Position numbers and translations under genes: made by a program. A stretch of 64,000 bases of DNA, taken from the NCBI GenBank assembly GCA_023957575.1, contig JAMLGU010000003.1, forward strand, positions 186,001 to 250,000. The letters are read 5' to 3'. A model generated the notes under the pieces. It was not told the DNA's origin and made no database searches. It worked only from the letters and a program-made list of their open reading frames with translations. Position 1 is the first letter of the stretch. Each line of letters starts with the position of its first letter. Positions 45,835 to 54,813 of the stretch are shown piece after piece. This DNA comes from Chitinophagaceae bacterium (GTDB taxonomy: Bacteria > Bacteroidota > Bacteroidia > Chitinophagales > Chitinophagaceae).

Positions 45835-45843
45835 ATTCAATAT

Positions 45844-45987
45844 TTATTTAGTTACATTTAATTCCAAATCAATCTCATTCAATCTCCCTTCAATCTCATT
45901 CAATCTCCCTTCAATCTCATTCAATCTCCCATCAATCTCATTCAATCTCCCTTCAATCTCCCACCAAACACCCCATCCCCTGCGCAT
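45844..45987 (-). CDS. Possible 47-residue heptad-repeat peptide overlapping the cas6 3' end
   Basis: An ATG at 45987 inside cas6, in the +1 frame, opens MRRGWGVWW followed by four copies of a seven-residue unit EI(E/D)GRLN and EIDLELNVTK, stop at 45844. That is ten bases before the ATG of the next gene. The tandem DNA repeat (21 bp) keeps the heptad in frame; I/L spacing suits a coiled coil. No clear ribosome site, so it could also be a chance reading of an intergenic repeat. Confidence 0.25.
   Translation of the reverse strand: MRRGWGVWWEIEGRLNEIDGRLNEIEGRLNEIEGRLNEIDLELNVTK
45870..45962. repeat. 21-bp tandem repeat, four units plus a partial unit, at the cas6 stop
   Basis: Units begin at 45870, 45891, 45912 and 45933 with CAATCTCATTCAATCTCCC, then two variable bases; a half unit at 45954-45962 covers the cas6 stop codon. 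Units are nearly identical (one base change in the third). There are no spacers, so this is not a CRISPR array. Copy number should vary between strains. Confidence 0.95.
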
Positions 45988-46747
45988 TATAAACACCAGC
46001 ACCGGAGTTTAGCAGCAAATCCACAAATCTTCTTTCGGCTGTAACTTTGAGACCAAAATTCATCCAACCCCTGATTTTAGTTTCCTCTTGTGTATCCGCT
46101 TTAATAGTAATCAACCGTGATTTGAATGACGTTTTCATAGTAATAATCTCAATCAACAGTAATGCAGAAGTGGCGGACTGTTCATCAAAACAGGTAGCGA
46201 TTTTATTGCGCCAGTTAAAAATCAGGCTTTCTGCAAATTCTAAATTGTCAGGAGATAAAAATTTATACTTACCATCATTTAAAGGCAGTCCTGCAACTAC
46301 CGGCGACAAGGGCTTTAACTGTATCTCTACTATCTCATTTTCTTTGTGGCTTCCCAAAGGATTAAGCAAACTTTCTACCGATTTCACACTAAAACTTGCT
46401 TTGGACTTTTTGTCCGCAATCTCAATTTTTTCACTTTGAAATAATCCTTTAATAAAACTTTCCATTGCCTGGGGCAGATGAAACGCCACTTGAAATTTTG
46501 CTTCATTACTTAAAATTCTAAAACGATCTTTTTTATCCCCCACAATTTCAAAAGGTACCACCAACTGTGAAAAACTAAACAATTTAAAACCTTTATCTTT
46601 TTTGCCGTAACCCCGCTCATGCAAGAATTGTCCATATCCCGAATCACCTTTAGAAATGATACGATAAATAGCTGCACTCATAGGGTATTGATAATTGGCC
46701 GGGATTTCTGTCCCTTCGAGTTTATTCAATTTTATTAAGAATCTCAT
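45953..46747 (-). CDS. cas6: CRISPR-associated endoribonuclease Cas6 (orphan)
   Basis: 264 residues from ATG 46747, where the family's usual MRFLIKL start falls; an earlier ATG at 46807 adds 20 odd basic residues. Two ferredoxin-like halves: YQYPMSAAIYRI with the probable active-site Tyr28, FLHERGY with probable catalytic His43, KFKLFSFSQL-like strand, FIKGLF, and the C-terminal glycine-rich loop QGMGCLVGD. Cas6 cuts CRISPR precursor RNA within the repeat. No other cas gene and no CRISPR array lies in this window. It would need an array elsewhere to process. The repeat at its 3' end is not a CRISPR. Confidence 0.92.
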   Translation of the reverse strand: MRFLIKLNKLEGTEIPANYQYPMSAAIYRIISKGDSGYGQFLHERGYGKKDKGFKLFSFSQLVVPFEIVGDKKDRFRILSNEAKFQVAFHLPQAMESFIKGLFQSEKIEIADKKSKASFSVKSVESLLNPLGSHKENEIVEIQLKPLSPVVAGLPLNDGKYKFLSPDNLEFAESLIFNWRNKIATCFDEQSATSALLLIEIITMKTSFKSRLITIKADTQEETKIRGWMNFGLKVTAERRFVDLLLNSGAGVYNAQGMGCLVGD

Positions 46748-46766
46748 AATTTCAGTTTTGGGCAAT

Positions 46767-46955
46767 TTACGGTTTTTTTTTGCAAGATTTTGGTTGCTGA
46801 TTCCCAAAATTTTTTATATCACAAGCAAAAATCACAATCTGGCGATTAATATTAAAATCTTTGTCAAAACAGTGTATCCTTTCCTTAAAGTTATCTATGT
46901 TTCTAAACACTCCGATCCTTGATTTTGTCATTTCAACGTATGATAAAAAGAACAT
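46767..46955 (-). other. Short open frame upstream of cas6, doubtful
   Basis: 62 codons, same strand, ending 20 bp before the cas6 ATG. The middle reads RIGVFRNIDNFKERIHCFDKDF and then IVIFACDIKNF, protein-like in composition, but no family is recognised and the end is Lys-rich and A/T-driven. It may be a relic of a gene upstream of cas6. The remaining 46956-47074 holds nothing I can name. Confidence 0.2.
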
Positions 46956-47074
46956 TAAACATTAAAACTAAAAATGCTTTTTTCAAATTGCATTTAATGT
47001 AAGTACTTTTTATAAATAACAGTATATAAGATAAAGTATTTGAATTTTAGACAATTAAAATTATGTGAGACCCA

Positions 47075-47102
47075 ATAAAAAACCTGCCTTCAAAGGCAGG
47101 TT
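47075..47102 (-). terminator. Terminator of the DUF4397 gene
   Basis: AACCTGCC (47081-47088) pairs with GGCAGGTT (47095-47102); on the - strand the stem is followed by a T run (the AAAAAA before 47081). It lies 26 bp after the gene's stop. Confidence 0.85.
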
Positions 47103-47127
47103 CATTATTAATCTTTTGGCTTTATAA

Positions 47128-47829
47128 CTAATTGTGAATCATTCCAAAAATCTTTAATTTCCTATCACCGGTTCCGGCCTGGTATCCGCCCGACCAGATG
47201 GTATAAACCCTTCTGTCCCACAGATTGTATTTATCTGAAGTAGCCAAAACAGTATTTTGTCCGGATTTTTTCACCTCAAAAACCATATCTTTTGTAAGTT
47301 TCTTACTTACAAAATCCACCGCCGTTTTATAAGCTACATTTGATGCAATCGGTGTGTTTTCTCCCTGAAGGTAAAAATCCATTGCCGGTACATCGGGACT
47401 CATATTTGCAAAGCGGATACGAATGGAATCCTGACCGGCCGCCTGGGTACTGTCTCTTAACAAAACTGCCTCCATATTAGCGCTTGTGTCCACAATAAAC
47501 ACAGAATAGTGTTTGTTTTCAATAAGATTAATGTTATTGGTTATCAAAGGATTATCATTATTTCTTTCATATACTTTGAATGCTCTGGTACCCGGAAAAG
47601 CCCTGAAATATCCGGTATATTTTCCATATCTGAAATTTTGATAATACACTCTGTTATGATCTAATGCAAAATTTAATCCTTCATCACCGGCAGATGAATG
47701 AATTACATTTAGATAAGCCACAGGAGTAGGCGGTTCAGACTTTAAACAGGAAGTAAAAGAAACGGCAACCAAAAATAATGACAGGAAGGTTGCATAAAAA
47801 ATAAACGGTTTAGCTTTAACACTTTTCAT
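47128..47829 (-). CDS. DUF4397-domain lipoprotein
   Basis: 233 residues with a lipoprotein leader (FLSLFLVAVSFTSC, Cys ~28). Two Ig-like DUF4397 modules: AYLNVIHSSAGDEGLNFALDHNRV at ~40-130 and IRIRFANMSPDVPAMDFYLQGENT at ~135-230, with VYTIWSGGY near the end. Such proteins sit on the periplasmic or outer surface and are mostly uncharacterised; a carbohydrate- or adhesion-type role is often assumed. Monocistronic with its own terminator, divergent from the aminotransferase gene. Confidence 0.88.
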   Translation of the reverse strand: MKSVKAKPFIFYATFLSLFLVAVSFTSCLKSEPPTPVAYLNVIHSSAGDEGLNFALDHNRVYYQNFRYGKYTGYFRAFPGTRAFKVYERNNDNPLITNNINLIENKHYSVFIVDTSANMEAVLLRDSTQAAGQDSIRIRFANMSPDVPAMDFYLQGENTPIASNVAYKTAVDFVSKKLTKDMVFEVKKSGQNTVLATSDKYNLWDRRVYTIWSGGYQAGTGDRKLKIFGMIHN

Positions 47830-47988
47830 AGCTCTAAAATTTGTTAGGTTATCAATTATCTTTCAAACATCAAAACGTAAAAAGGTTGCTTTACGCAACA
47901 CTTTAACTTTCTAATTAATGAATATTTAACAATTCCCCCAGACTCATAAAAGAAAAAATCAAAACCGTAAACTAATTATCTTTACCGC

Positions 47989-49188
47989 ATGAACCAACGT
48001 TCACTTTTTCTGCAACATGTCGCTCAAACTTCTTTGGCTCCTATGGCTTTGGAAATAACCAAAGCAGAAGGATGTTATTTATACGGAAATGATGGAAAGA
48101 GATACATTGACCTTATCGGAGGCATCAGTGTGGCCAATACCGGACATCGGCATCCTAAAGTACTGAAGGCCATTCAGGAACAGTTAGATGCTTATATGCA
48201 CATTATGATATATGGCGAGTTTGTAGAAACACCCCAGGTTCAGTATGCCAAATATTTGACGGATCACCTACCATCGTCCCTCAACTCAGTTTATTTTACC
48301 AATTCGGGTGCCGAAGCAGTGGAAGGAGCTATGAAGTTGGCAAAACGAGTTACCAACCGCACTAAAATAATTGCAGCTAAGAACTCTTATCATGGATCCA
48401 CACAAGGCGCTTTAAGTATCATTGGCGACGAATACTGGAGAAATGCTTACCGACCCTTACTGCCCGATGTTTTACATGTTGACTATAACTCTTATGATTG
48501 GCTGAATGAAATTGATAGTCAAACAGCTTGTGTTATTTTAGAAACAGTACAGGCAGAAGCAGGAATCATAGCTCCAAAAAAGGAATGGCTGCAAACAATA
48601 AGGAAAAAATGTACCGAAAAAGGGGTATTATTGATTCTGGATGAAATACAGGCAGGATTTGGTCGAACCGGTACGCTATGGGCTTTTGAAAATTTTGAAA
48701 TCATTCCTGATGTACTATTGTTGGGAAAAGCGTTGGGAGGCGGCATGCCGTTGGGCGCTTTTATTGCCAACAGAGAATTGATGATACAATTGGCTGATAA
48801 TCCCATTCTGGGTCATATCACCACCTTTGGCGGTCATCCGGTTTGTTGTGCTGCAGGACTGGCTGCCATGAAAACGCTTCTTGAAGAAAACCTGATTGAA
48901 ACAGTCAGAATCAAAGAAAAAATATTTTTGGAAAAGCTTAAACATCCTCTTATCATGGAGGTTCGATCCTACGGACTTTGGATGGCAGTGAAGTTTGAAA
49001 ATTTTGAAACCAATAAAAAAATCATCGATGCAATGATAGCCCACCAACAAACAGGTGTTCTTACAGACTGGTTTTTGTTTGCGGCTGATTGTATGCGCAT
49101 TTGTCCGCCTCTGATTATCTCCGAAGCTCAAATCAATCAAGCTTGTGTCATCATCTTAAATGTTTTAAACGAACAACCCTTTGATTAA
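47989..49188 (+). CDS. Class III PLP-dependent aminotransferase
   Basis: 399 residues of the acetylornithine/4-aminobutyrate aminotransferase fold. Seen are GGISVANTGHRHPKV, VYFTNSGAEAVEGAMKLAKR, AKNSYHGSTQGALS, ILDEIQAGFGRTG and the Schiff-base lysine in LLGKALGGGMPLGAF. Substrate is not decided by sequence; no arginine, lysine or biotin genes adjoin it. A TATCTTTA box at 47977-47984 lies so close to the ATG that the leader would be very short. Its last codons overlap the dprA start. Confidence 0.92.
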   Translation: MNQRSLFLQHVAQTSLAPMALEITKAEGCYLYGNDGKRYIDLIGGISVANTGHRHPKVLKAIQEQLDAYMHIMIYGEFVETPQVQYAKYLTDHLPSSLNSVYFTNSGAEAVEGAMKLAKRVTNRTKIIAAKNSYHGSTQGALSIIGDEYWRNAYRPLLPDVLHVDYNSYDWLNEIDSQTACVILETVQAEAGIIAPKKEWLQTIRKKCTEKGVLLILDEIQAGFGRTGTLWAFENFEIIPDVLLLGKALGGGMPLGAFIANRELMIQLADNPILGHITTFGGHPVCCAAGLAAMKTLLEENLIETVRIKEKIFLEKLKHPLIMEVRSYGLWMAVKFENFETNKKIIDAMIAHQQTGVLTDWFLFAADCMRICPPLIISEAQINQACVIILNVLNEQPFD

Positions 49189-50278
49189 CAATCTATTACA
49201 TAAAATTGCATTAACATTGGTGCCGGGCATTGGGCCTGTTTTTGCAAAATTGTTATTGCAACACTTAGAAGTAGAAGATATTTTCAAGGCAAAAAAATCT
49301 ACCTTGTCTGCAATTGAAGGATTAGGAGAAATAAGAGTAAAAAATATAAGAGAATTTCAAAACTTTGATGAGGCGGAAAAGGAATTGGCCTTTATCGAAA
49401 AATATAAAATTGAACCACTTTTTATTGGTGATGAAAACTATCCGAAAAGACTATTGAACTGCTACGACCCTCCCACCCTGCTTTATTATAGAGGAAATGC
49501 AGACCTTAACAGCTCCAAAATTGTAGCTATTGTAGGTTCCAGAATGCATACAGAATATGGCAAAACCATTACAGAAAAATTGGTTGAAGACCTAAGTTCG
49601 ACTAATGTGCTGGTAGTGAGTGGATTAGCTTATGGAATCGACTATTTGGCGCATAAAGCCGCATTAAAAAACAATATGAAAACAGTGGGTGTGCTGGCAC
49701 ACGGCTTAGATAAAATTTATCCTTCAGACCATCTCAATACCGCCAAAGAAATGGTGCAACATGGCGGCCTGCTTACCGAATTCATGTCTAAAACCAAGCC
49801 AGATAAGCATAATTTTCCAAGCCGTAACCGGATAGTTGCCGGTATGAGCGATGCCACTATTGTGGTGGAAACGGATATTAAAGGTGGTAGCATGATTACT
49901 GCCGAACTGGCAAATGGCTATAATAAAGATGTATTTGCCTTTCCCGGCAAAACAACCGACAAAAAAAGTAATGGTTGCAATCATCTGATTAAAAATAACA
50001 AAGCAATCTTACTGACGGATGCCAAACAATTATTGGAAACAATGGGTTGGCAGGAAAAGAAAAAGAAAGAACCAAAGAAAACCAGAGAGCTGTTTATAGA
50101 ACTGACGGAAGAAGAAAAGATTATCATAAACATACTCAATAATGCAGAAACCATAAGTATTGACGATATCAACCTGCTCTCAGGTCTAAGCAGCAGTTCG
50201 GTTGCAGTAGCCATTCTGAATCTTGAAATGCAGAATGTAATTCAATCGCTTCCGGGGAAAATGTATAGATTAATATAG
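49181..50278 (+). CDS. dprA: DNA-processing protein DprA
   Basis: 365 residues. A helix-hairpin-helix-like start (IALTLVPGIGPVFAKLLLQHLEVEDIF), Rossmann-fold DprA core with IVGSRMHTEYG, VVSGLAYGIDYLAHKAAL, VGVLAHGLDKIYP, FPSRNRIVAGMSD and GGSMITAELA, and a winged-helix tail (IDDINLLSGLSSSSVAVAIL). DprA loads RecA onto incoming single strands in natural transformation. The start is TTG at 49181, overlapping the aminotransferase stop by eight bases; no ATG lies nearby that would keep the conserved first helix. Translational coupling is likely. Confidence 0.96.
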   Translation: MINNLLHKIALTLVPGIGPVFAKLLLQHLEVEDIFKAKKSTLSAIEGLGEIRVKNIREFQNFDEAEKELAFIEKYKIEPLFIGDENYPKRLLNCYDPPTLLYYRGNADLNSSKIVAIVGSRMHTEYGKTITEKLVEDLSSTNVLVVSGLAYGIDYLAHKAALKNNMKTVGVLAHGLDKIYPSDHLNTAKEMVQHGGLLTEFMSKTKPDKHNFPSRNRIVAGMSDATIVVETDIKGGSMITAELANGYNKDVFAFPGKTTDKKSNGCNHLIKNNKAILLTDAKQLLETMGWQEKKKKEPKKTRELFIELTEEEKIIINILNNAETISIDDINLLSGLSSSSVAVAILNLEMQNVIQSLPGKMYRLI

Positions 50279-50332
50279 TTTCACAAAGACATAAAATATA
50301 AGTTTAGTTTACATCTCCATTTATTGCAAGGT

Positions 50333-51652
50333 TTACAACGACTCGCCCAATTGTGTAATATCCAATCCCACTGCCTCCTCCTCTTCATTAACTCTTAATG
50401 GGGTAATCAGATCGGTAATTTTTAAAATTATCATTGACATAATAAAAACACATACCATTATGGCTATTGAAGCAAAAAAATGTGTGAAAAACAATTTTGT
50501 TTCTCCAAAAAATAATCCTTTTCCTGCCACAGGATTGATTCCCGGGTTTGCAAAAACGCCCGTAAGAATCATTCCCACTAATCCACCCATACCATGGCAA
50601 GGGAACACGTCCAGTGTATCGTCCAAGCCTGTTCTGGTTCTTAGCTCAACCATAAGATTGCTTACAAATGAGGCAACGATACCGATTACCATGGCATGAG
50701 GCAGACTTACAAAACCAGCCGCCGGGGTTATGGCTACCAATCCTACCACTGCGCCTATACTGGTACCCATTGCTGAGGGTTTTTTCCCTCGTAAAGCATC
50801 AAAAATAATCCAGGCAAAAGCGGCAGCGCCTGAGGCTACGGCTGTAGTGGCCAAGGCAATGGCCGCAAGGTTATTGGCACCCATTGCCGAACCGCCATTG
50901 AATCCAAACCAGCCAAACCACAATAAACCGGCGCCAAGAAGCACGTAGGTGATGCGGGCGGGTTTCATTTCCTGATCGGTTCTCTTTTTCAGATAAATAG
51001 CGCTTGCAAGCGCTGCCACACCTGCACTTAAATGCACCACTGTGCCACCGGCAAAATCAAGCACGCCTAATTTGGCTAAAAAACCATCAGGATGCCAGGT
51101 AGCATGCGCCAATGGGCAATATATAAAAATAATAAACAGACATATAAATAATAAGTATGATGTAAATCTAACCCGTTCCGAAATTGCCCCTGTAACTAAA
51201 GCAGGCGATATAATGGCAAATTTTAACTGAAAGAAAGCAAAAACCACCAACGGAACTGTGGGTGCCGCCACCCATGGTTTCCCGTCCAGAACACCATTCA
51301 TTAGAAAAAATGTCATCGGATTTCCCAAAAAACCACCTAACATATTGTTGCCAAATGCTAAACTGAAACCAAAAATCACCCAAATAAGGCTAACTATTAC
51401 CATACAAATGAAACTTTGCAACATAGTAGAAATTACATTTTTCTTCTTTACCATCCCACCATAAAAAAATGCCAAACCTGGAGTCATTATTAATACAAGC
51501 GCTGCCGAAGTTAAAAGCCAGGCAGTATCACCCGTATTTATTTTATCATTTGCAGCTATGGATGTAGGGTTATGTCCCATAAAAAGTGATACCATGGTAA
51601 CAAATACTATTAATATAAACGGGAAAATTGCAAGTTTTTTAGTCATGTGCAT
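50333..51652 (-). CDS. amt: Ammonium transporter (Amt family)
   Basis: 439 residues, N-terminal signal-like helix, then the 11-helix Amt core. Family marks: DTAWLLTSAALVLIMTPGLAFFYGGMV, DFAGGTVVHLSAGVAALA with the first channel His, WFGWFGFNGGSA and FPCHGMGGLVG with the second His. It conducts ammonium across the inner membrane. No glnK gene adjoins it, so PII control would come from elsewhere. The start could be ATG 51652 or two codons later. Upstream is an extremely A/T-rich region. It converges with dprA (54 bp between stops). Confidence 0.96.
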   Translation of the reverse strand: MHMTKKLAIFPFILIVFVTMVSLFMGHNPTSIAANDKINTGDTAWLLTSAALVLIMTPGLAFFYGGMVKKKNVISTMLQSFICMVIVSLIWVIFGFSLAFGNNMLGGFLGNPMTFFLMNGVLDGKPWVAAPTVPLVVFAFFQLKFAIISPALVTGAISERVRFTSYLLFICLFIIFIYCPLAHATWHPDGFLAKLGVLDFAGGTVVHLSAGVAALASAIYLKKRTDQEMKPARITYVLLGAGLLWFGWFGFNGGSAMGANNLAAIALATTAVASGAAAFAWIIFDALRGKKPSAMGTSIGAVVGLVAITPAAGFVSLPHAMVIGIVASFVSNLMVELRTRTGLDDTLDVFPCHGMGGLVGMILTGVFANPGINPVAGKGLFFGETKLFFTHFFASIAIMVCVFIMSMIILKITDLITPLRVNEEEEAVGLDITQLGESL

Positions 51653-51850
51653 ATATTATTTAATGTTTTATTTTTAATGGATAAATATAGAATTACAATA
51701 ATAAATTTATTTTATTCCATAAAATTAATGTTTTAACATATTATTTTTTATATTTTCAACATTATTTATTATATATTTTTTATTATAATATTACTAATTT
51801 AATATTTTTTAAACTGTTTTTTACCGGCTATTTATAATTTTATGAAAAAA
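51653..51850. other. Extremely A/T-rich intergenic stretch upstream of amt
   Basis: About nine tenths A/T by eye over ~170 bp, with runs such as TTATTTATTATATATTTTTTATTATAATATT. It probably contains the amt promoter, but no TAnnTTTG box is clear on the - strand. Likely curved or easily melted DNA. Confidence 0.6.
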
Positions 51851-51882
51851 AATAAAATGATTGAGTTGTGATTTTTTAGACA

Positions 51883-52240
51883 ATGGGAAAAAAATTTGCC
51901 GGTGGCAATGAATTCAAATTCCCAGATGGTACAGTTTTATTGTCAGCCAATATCACACCAGATTATAATACAGGTATCGGCAGTTGGTTCAAGGAAAAAT
52001 ATTTATGGAACGATCAAAAATTTATACCAACAGTAGTTTCTCGTTACCAAAGGAAGAGCAGGGCTGAAAGCAATCCATAATGCCTTGGAAAAAGTATGCC
52101 GGCATGAATACCGAAGATATTTTAGCCATTTATGCTTACCTGCAAAGTGTAAAACAGGTAGCGATTGGTGTTGAAAAATTTACTACGCCAAAAAATAAAG
52201 GTAGTGTAGCAACTCTAGCATCAGCCAACTCTATAAATTT
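51883..52240 (+). pseudogene. Degraded c-type cytochrome gene (3' half only)
   Basis: Two adjacent frames carry the cytochrome c family's distal part: GKKFAGGNEFKFPDGTVLLS, then ANITPDYNTGIGSW in one, and MPWKKYAGMNTEDILAIYAYLQSVKQ in the next, starting at 52080. The heme motif CxxCH and everything before it is missing, a frameshift separates the halves, and the region between is scrambled. Such proteins are periplasmic electron carriers. The remaining 52241-52391 shows nothing recognisable. Confidence 0.8.
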
Positions 52241-52391
52241 AATTAAGGTTTATTACCATTTTTGCTCTCCCTTTCTTAAGAGAGTGAACCAAAACCATAG
52301 ATTAGTCATCTGGTACCACCATTTAGCGCCTTATTGTATTATATAATTTCAGCCTTCCGGTTTTTGAAATGCTCAAGGCGTTTGACAAACC

Positions 52392-54644
52392 TTACTTTTC
52401 AAATTTTCTCCTCAACGCATCCAAACTGGAATGAAAATTACTTTTTGGTTGCGCTTTTTCTTTAATCTGCCTTGTATTATTTTCCTTTCTTTCGGTCCTC
52501 ACCGGCTGCGCATTATCATCTTTCATGCTTAGTGATATTCTTTTGCGTGGCACATCCACTTCCAACACCGTTACCATCACCTTCTGATTCAGTTTTACCA
52601 CTTCATTAGGATCGCTTACAAATTTATTTGCCAGATGCGATACATGCACCAATCCGTCCTGCTTCACTCCCACATCCACAAAAGCGCCAAAATTGGTGAT
52701 ATTGGTGATAATTCCCGGCACTTTCATTCCCGGTTTCAGGTCTTCAATAGCCGACAGGCCTTCGTCAAACCGAAATTCCTCGATTGCTTCGCGCGGGTCA
52801 CGTCCGGGTTTTTCCAATTCTTTTAAAATATCTTCAATGGTATAAACCCCCACCGTTTCATTTACAAATTCTTTGGCTTTTATCTGTTTGCGCAGCTCAG
52901 CATTGGTTATCAGGTCATTAACGCTACAATTTAATTTAGCTGCCATTTCTTCCACCACCGGATAACTTTCTGGATGCACCGCTGAATTATCCAAAGGGTT
53001 TTCAGCATTAGGGATGCGCAAAAATCCTGCGCATTGTTCGAAAGCTTTTGGCCCAAGCATTGACACCTTCAACAGTTCATCCCTTTTTCTGAATGCGCCA
53101 TTTTTGCTACGGAATTCTACAATATTTTTTGCAGTAGTGGCAGTAAGGCCCGAAACATACACCAGCAGGTGTTTGCTGGCAGTGTTTACATCCACTCCCA
53201 CATAGTTCACACAGCTTTCCACCACCTGATCAAGGCTTTCTTTCAGCCGGTTTTGGTTTACATCATGCTGATACTGCCCCACACCAATACTTTTTGCATC
53301 AATCTTTACCAATTCACTCAGCGGATCAAGCAGCCTGCGTCCAATGCTAATGGCGCCTCGCACGGTTACGTCTTCTTCAGGAAATTCTTCTCTTGCGACC
53401 TCGCTTGCCGAGTAAATAGAAGCGCCGCTTTCATTCACCATAAAAATTGTAACCGGCTTACCGAAGTCAATACTACGTACTAATTGATCGGTTTCTTTGC
53501 TGGCAGTGCCATTTCCATAACCAATGGCTTCAATATGGTAATCAGATACCAATCTTTTGAGAGCGTTTACCGCATTCATCCACTCATTTTGAGGCGCATG
53601 AGGAAAAATGGTTTCATATTTCAAAAAAGCGCCACTCTCGTCTAAGCATACTACTTTACAGCCTGTACGGAAGCCCGGATCAATAGCCAGAACTCTTTTC
53701 TGACCCAAAGGAGATGCCAGCAACAACTGGCGAAGATTTTCGGCAAATACTTTAATTGCCTCTTCATCAGCAGCGGTTTTGCTGTTCATTCTGAATTCGG
53801 TTTCAATAGCAGGCTTTAGCAATCTGACATAAGCATCTTCAATGGCTTGCTCCAATTGCTGCGATGAAGGATTAGAACTGGTAACAAAACTATCTTTCAG
53901 TTCACCAATAGCCACATCTTTTTCTACTGCAATATCCATAATCAAAAATCCTTCCTTCTCCCCTCTTCTGATAGCCAGTATTCTGTGAGATGGCGACTTA
54001 GCCAATGGTTCTTTAAAATCAAAATAATCGCGGTACTTTTGCGCTTCCGCATCTTCTTTTTTAGTAGTAAGCACTCTGGAAGAAACGATTGCTCCCTCCT
54101 CAAACATAGAGCGGATAAGGGTTCGGGCCTGTTCGCTTTCGGCAACCCATTCTGCCATAATATCACGTGCTCCCTGCAGCGCTTCATTGATGTCTTTTAC
54201 ATTTTCGGTAAGATATTTTCCGGATTCTCCATCAACATCAATATTTTTTTGTTCAAAAATAGTTTTAGCCAATGGCTCTAATCCTTTTTCAACCGCCACA
54301 GTGGCACGGGTTTTTCTCTTAGGCTTATAAGGCAGATAGATATCTTCCAACTCTGTAGCACTGATTGTATTTTCAATCCGTTGTTTTAACTCCGGCGTTA
54401 GTTTTCCCGCAGCTTCAATTGTCTTCAGAACCGTTTCTTTTCTTTTTTCCAGTTCATCATAATATTTAATCTTATCAATCACATTTGCTACCTGCACCTC
54501 ATCCATATTACCGGTAGCTTCCTTACGATATCGGCTGATGAATGGGATGGTGGCTCCCTCGCCATGTAATTGAGACACATTATCCACATGCTTCACATTC
54601 AATGAGAGGTCTGTCGCTATTTGCTGTATATATTTAAAATCCAT
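52392..54644 (-). CDS. tex: Tex-family RNA-binding S1 protein
   Basis: 750 residues, complete Tex architecture: N-terminal helical region with ATIPFISRYRKEATGNMDEVQV, YqgF/RNase-H-like domain (~320-450, VLAIDPGFRTGCKVVCLDESG), helix-hairpin-helix region (YVGVDVNTASKHLLVYVSGL), and S1 domain (~640-710, GMKVPGIITNITNFGAFVDVG) with a basic tail. Tex is a conserved nucleic-acid-binding protein linked to transcription and RNA handling; the exact role is open. Single gene, divergent from tyrS. Confidence 0.97.
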   Translation of the reverse strand: MDFKYIQQIATDLSLNVKHVDNVSQLHGEGATIPFISRYRKEATGNMDEVQVANVIDKIKYYDELEKRKETVLKTIEAAGKLTPELKQRIENTISATELEDIYLPYKPKRKTRATVAVEKGLEPLAKTIFEQKNIDVDGESGKYLTENVKDINEALQGARDIMAEWVAESEQARTLIRSMFEEGAIVSSRVLTTKKEDAEAQKYRDYFDFKEPLAKSPSHRILAIRRGEKEGFLIMDIAVEKDVAIGELKDSFVTSSNPSSQQLEQAIEDAYVRLLKPAIETEFRMNSKTAADEEAIKVFAENLRQLLLASPLGQKRVLAIDPGFRTGCKVVCLDESGAFLKYETIFPHAPQNEWMNAVNALKRLVSDYHIEAIGYGNGTASKETDQLVRSIDFGKPVTIFMVNESGASIYSASEVAREEFPEEDVTVRGAISIGRRLLDPLSELVKIDAKSIGVGQYQHDVNQNRLKESLDQVVESCVNYVGVDVNTASKHLLVYVSGLTATTAKNIVEFRSKNGAFRKRDELLKVSMLGPKAFEQCAGFLRIPNAENPLDNSAVHPESYPVVEEMAAKLNCSVNDLITNAELRKQIKAKEFVNETVGVYTIEDILKELEKPGRDPREAIEEFRFDEGLSAIEDLKPGMKVPGIITNITNFGAFVDVGVKQDGLVHVSHLANKFVSDPNEVVKLNQKVMVTVLEVDVPRKRISLSMKDDNAQPVRTERKENNTRQIKEKAQPKSNFHSSLDALRRKFEK

Positions 54645-54784
54645 TTTTTTATGTTTGGGGGTGCAAATCTAAGGGGAAAAGAATGGTAATGGAAATAGAA
54701 GTTTTTAACAGTGGTTTAAAAATATTTTTGTGAAGCAAATGTTGTTTTCCTCCATTGAATACCTTATTACTCAGCCGAAAAGTT

Positions 54785-54792
54785 TATTTTTG
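54785..54792 (+). promoter_or_regulatory. Candidate -7 element of the tyrS promoter
   Basis: TATTTTTG matches TAnnTTTG, 21 nt before the tyrS ATG. A good TTTG box at the right distance upstream is not seen, so only the -7 part is convincing. Confidence 0.4.
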
Positions 54793-54813
54793 CACACTTA
54801 AAATTTTTTGAGT

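Noticed and set aside
45870..45962. Short repeats beside cas6 as a CRISPR array
   Set aside because: The 21-bp units are directly abutting with no unique spacers; it is a simple tandem repeat.
46767..46955. Short frame upstream of cas6 as cas2
   Set aside because: No Cas2 ferredoxin pattern (no N-terminal Asp after a beta-strand) and no recognisable homology; kept only as a doubtful frame.
54808..54813. TTG start two codons before the tyrS ATG
   Set aside because: The ATG at 54814 matches the usual TyrS N-terminus and needs no rare start.
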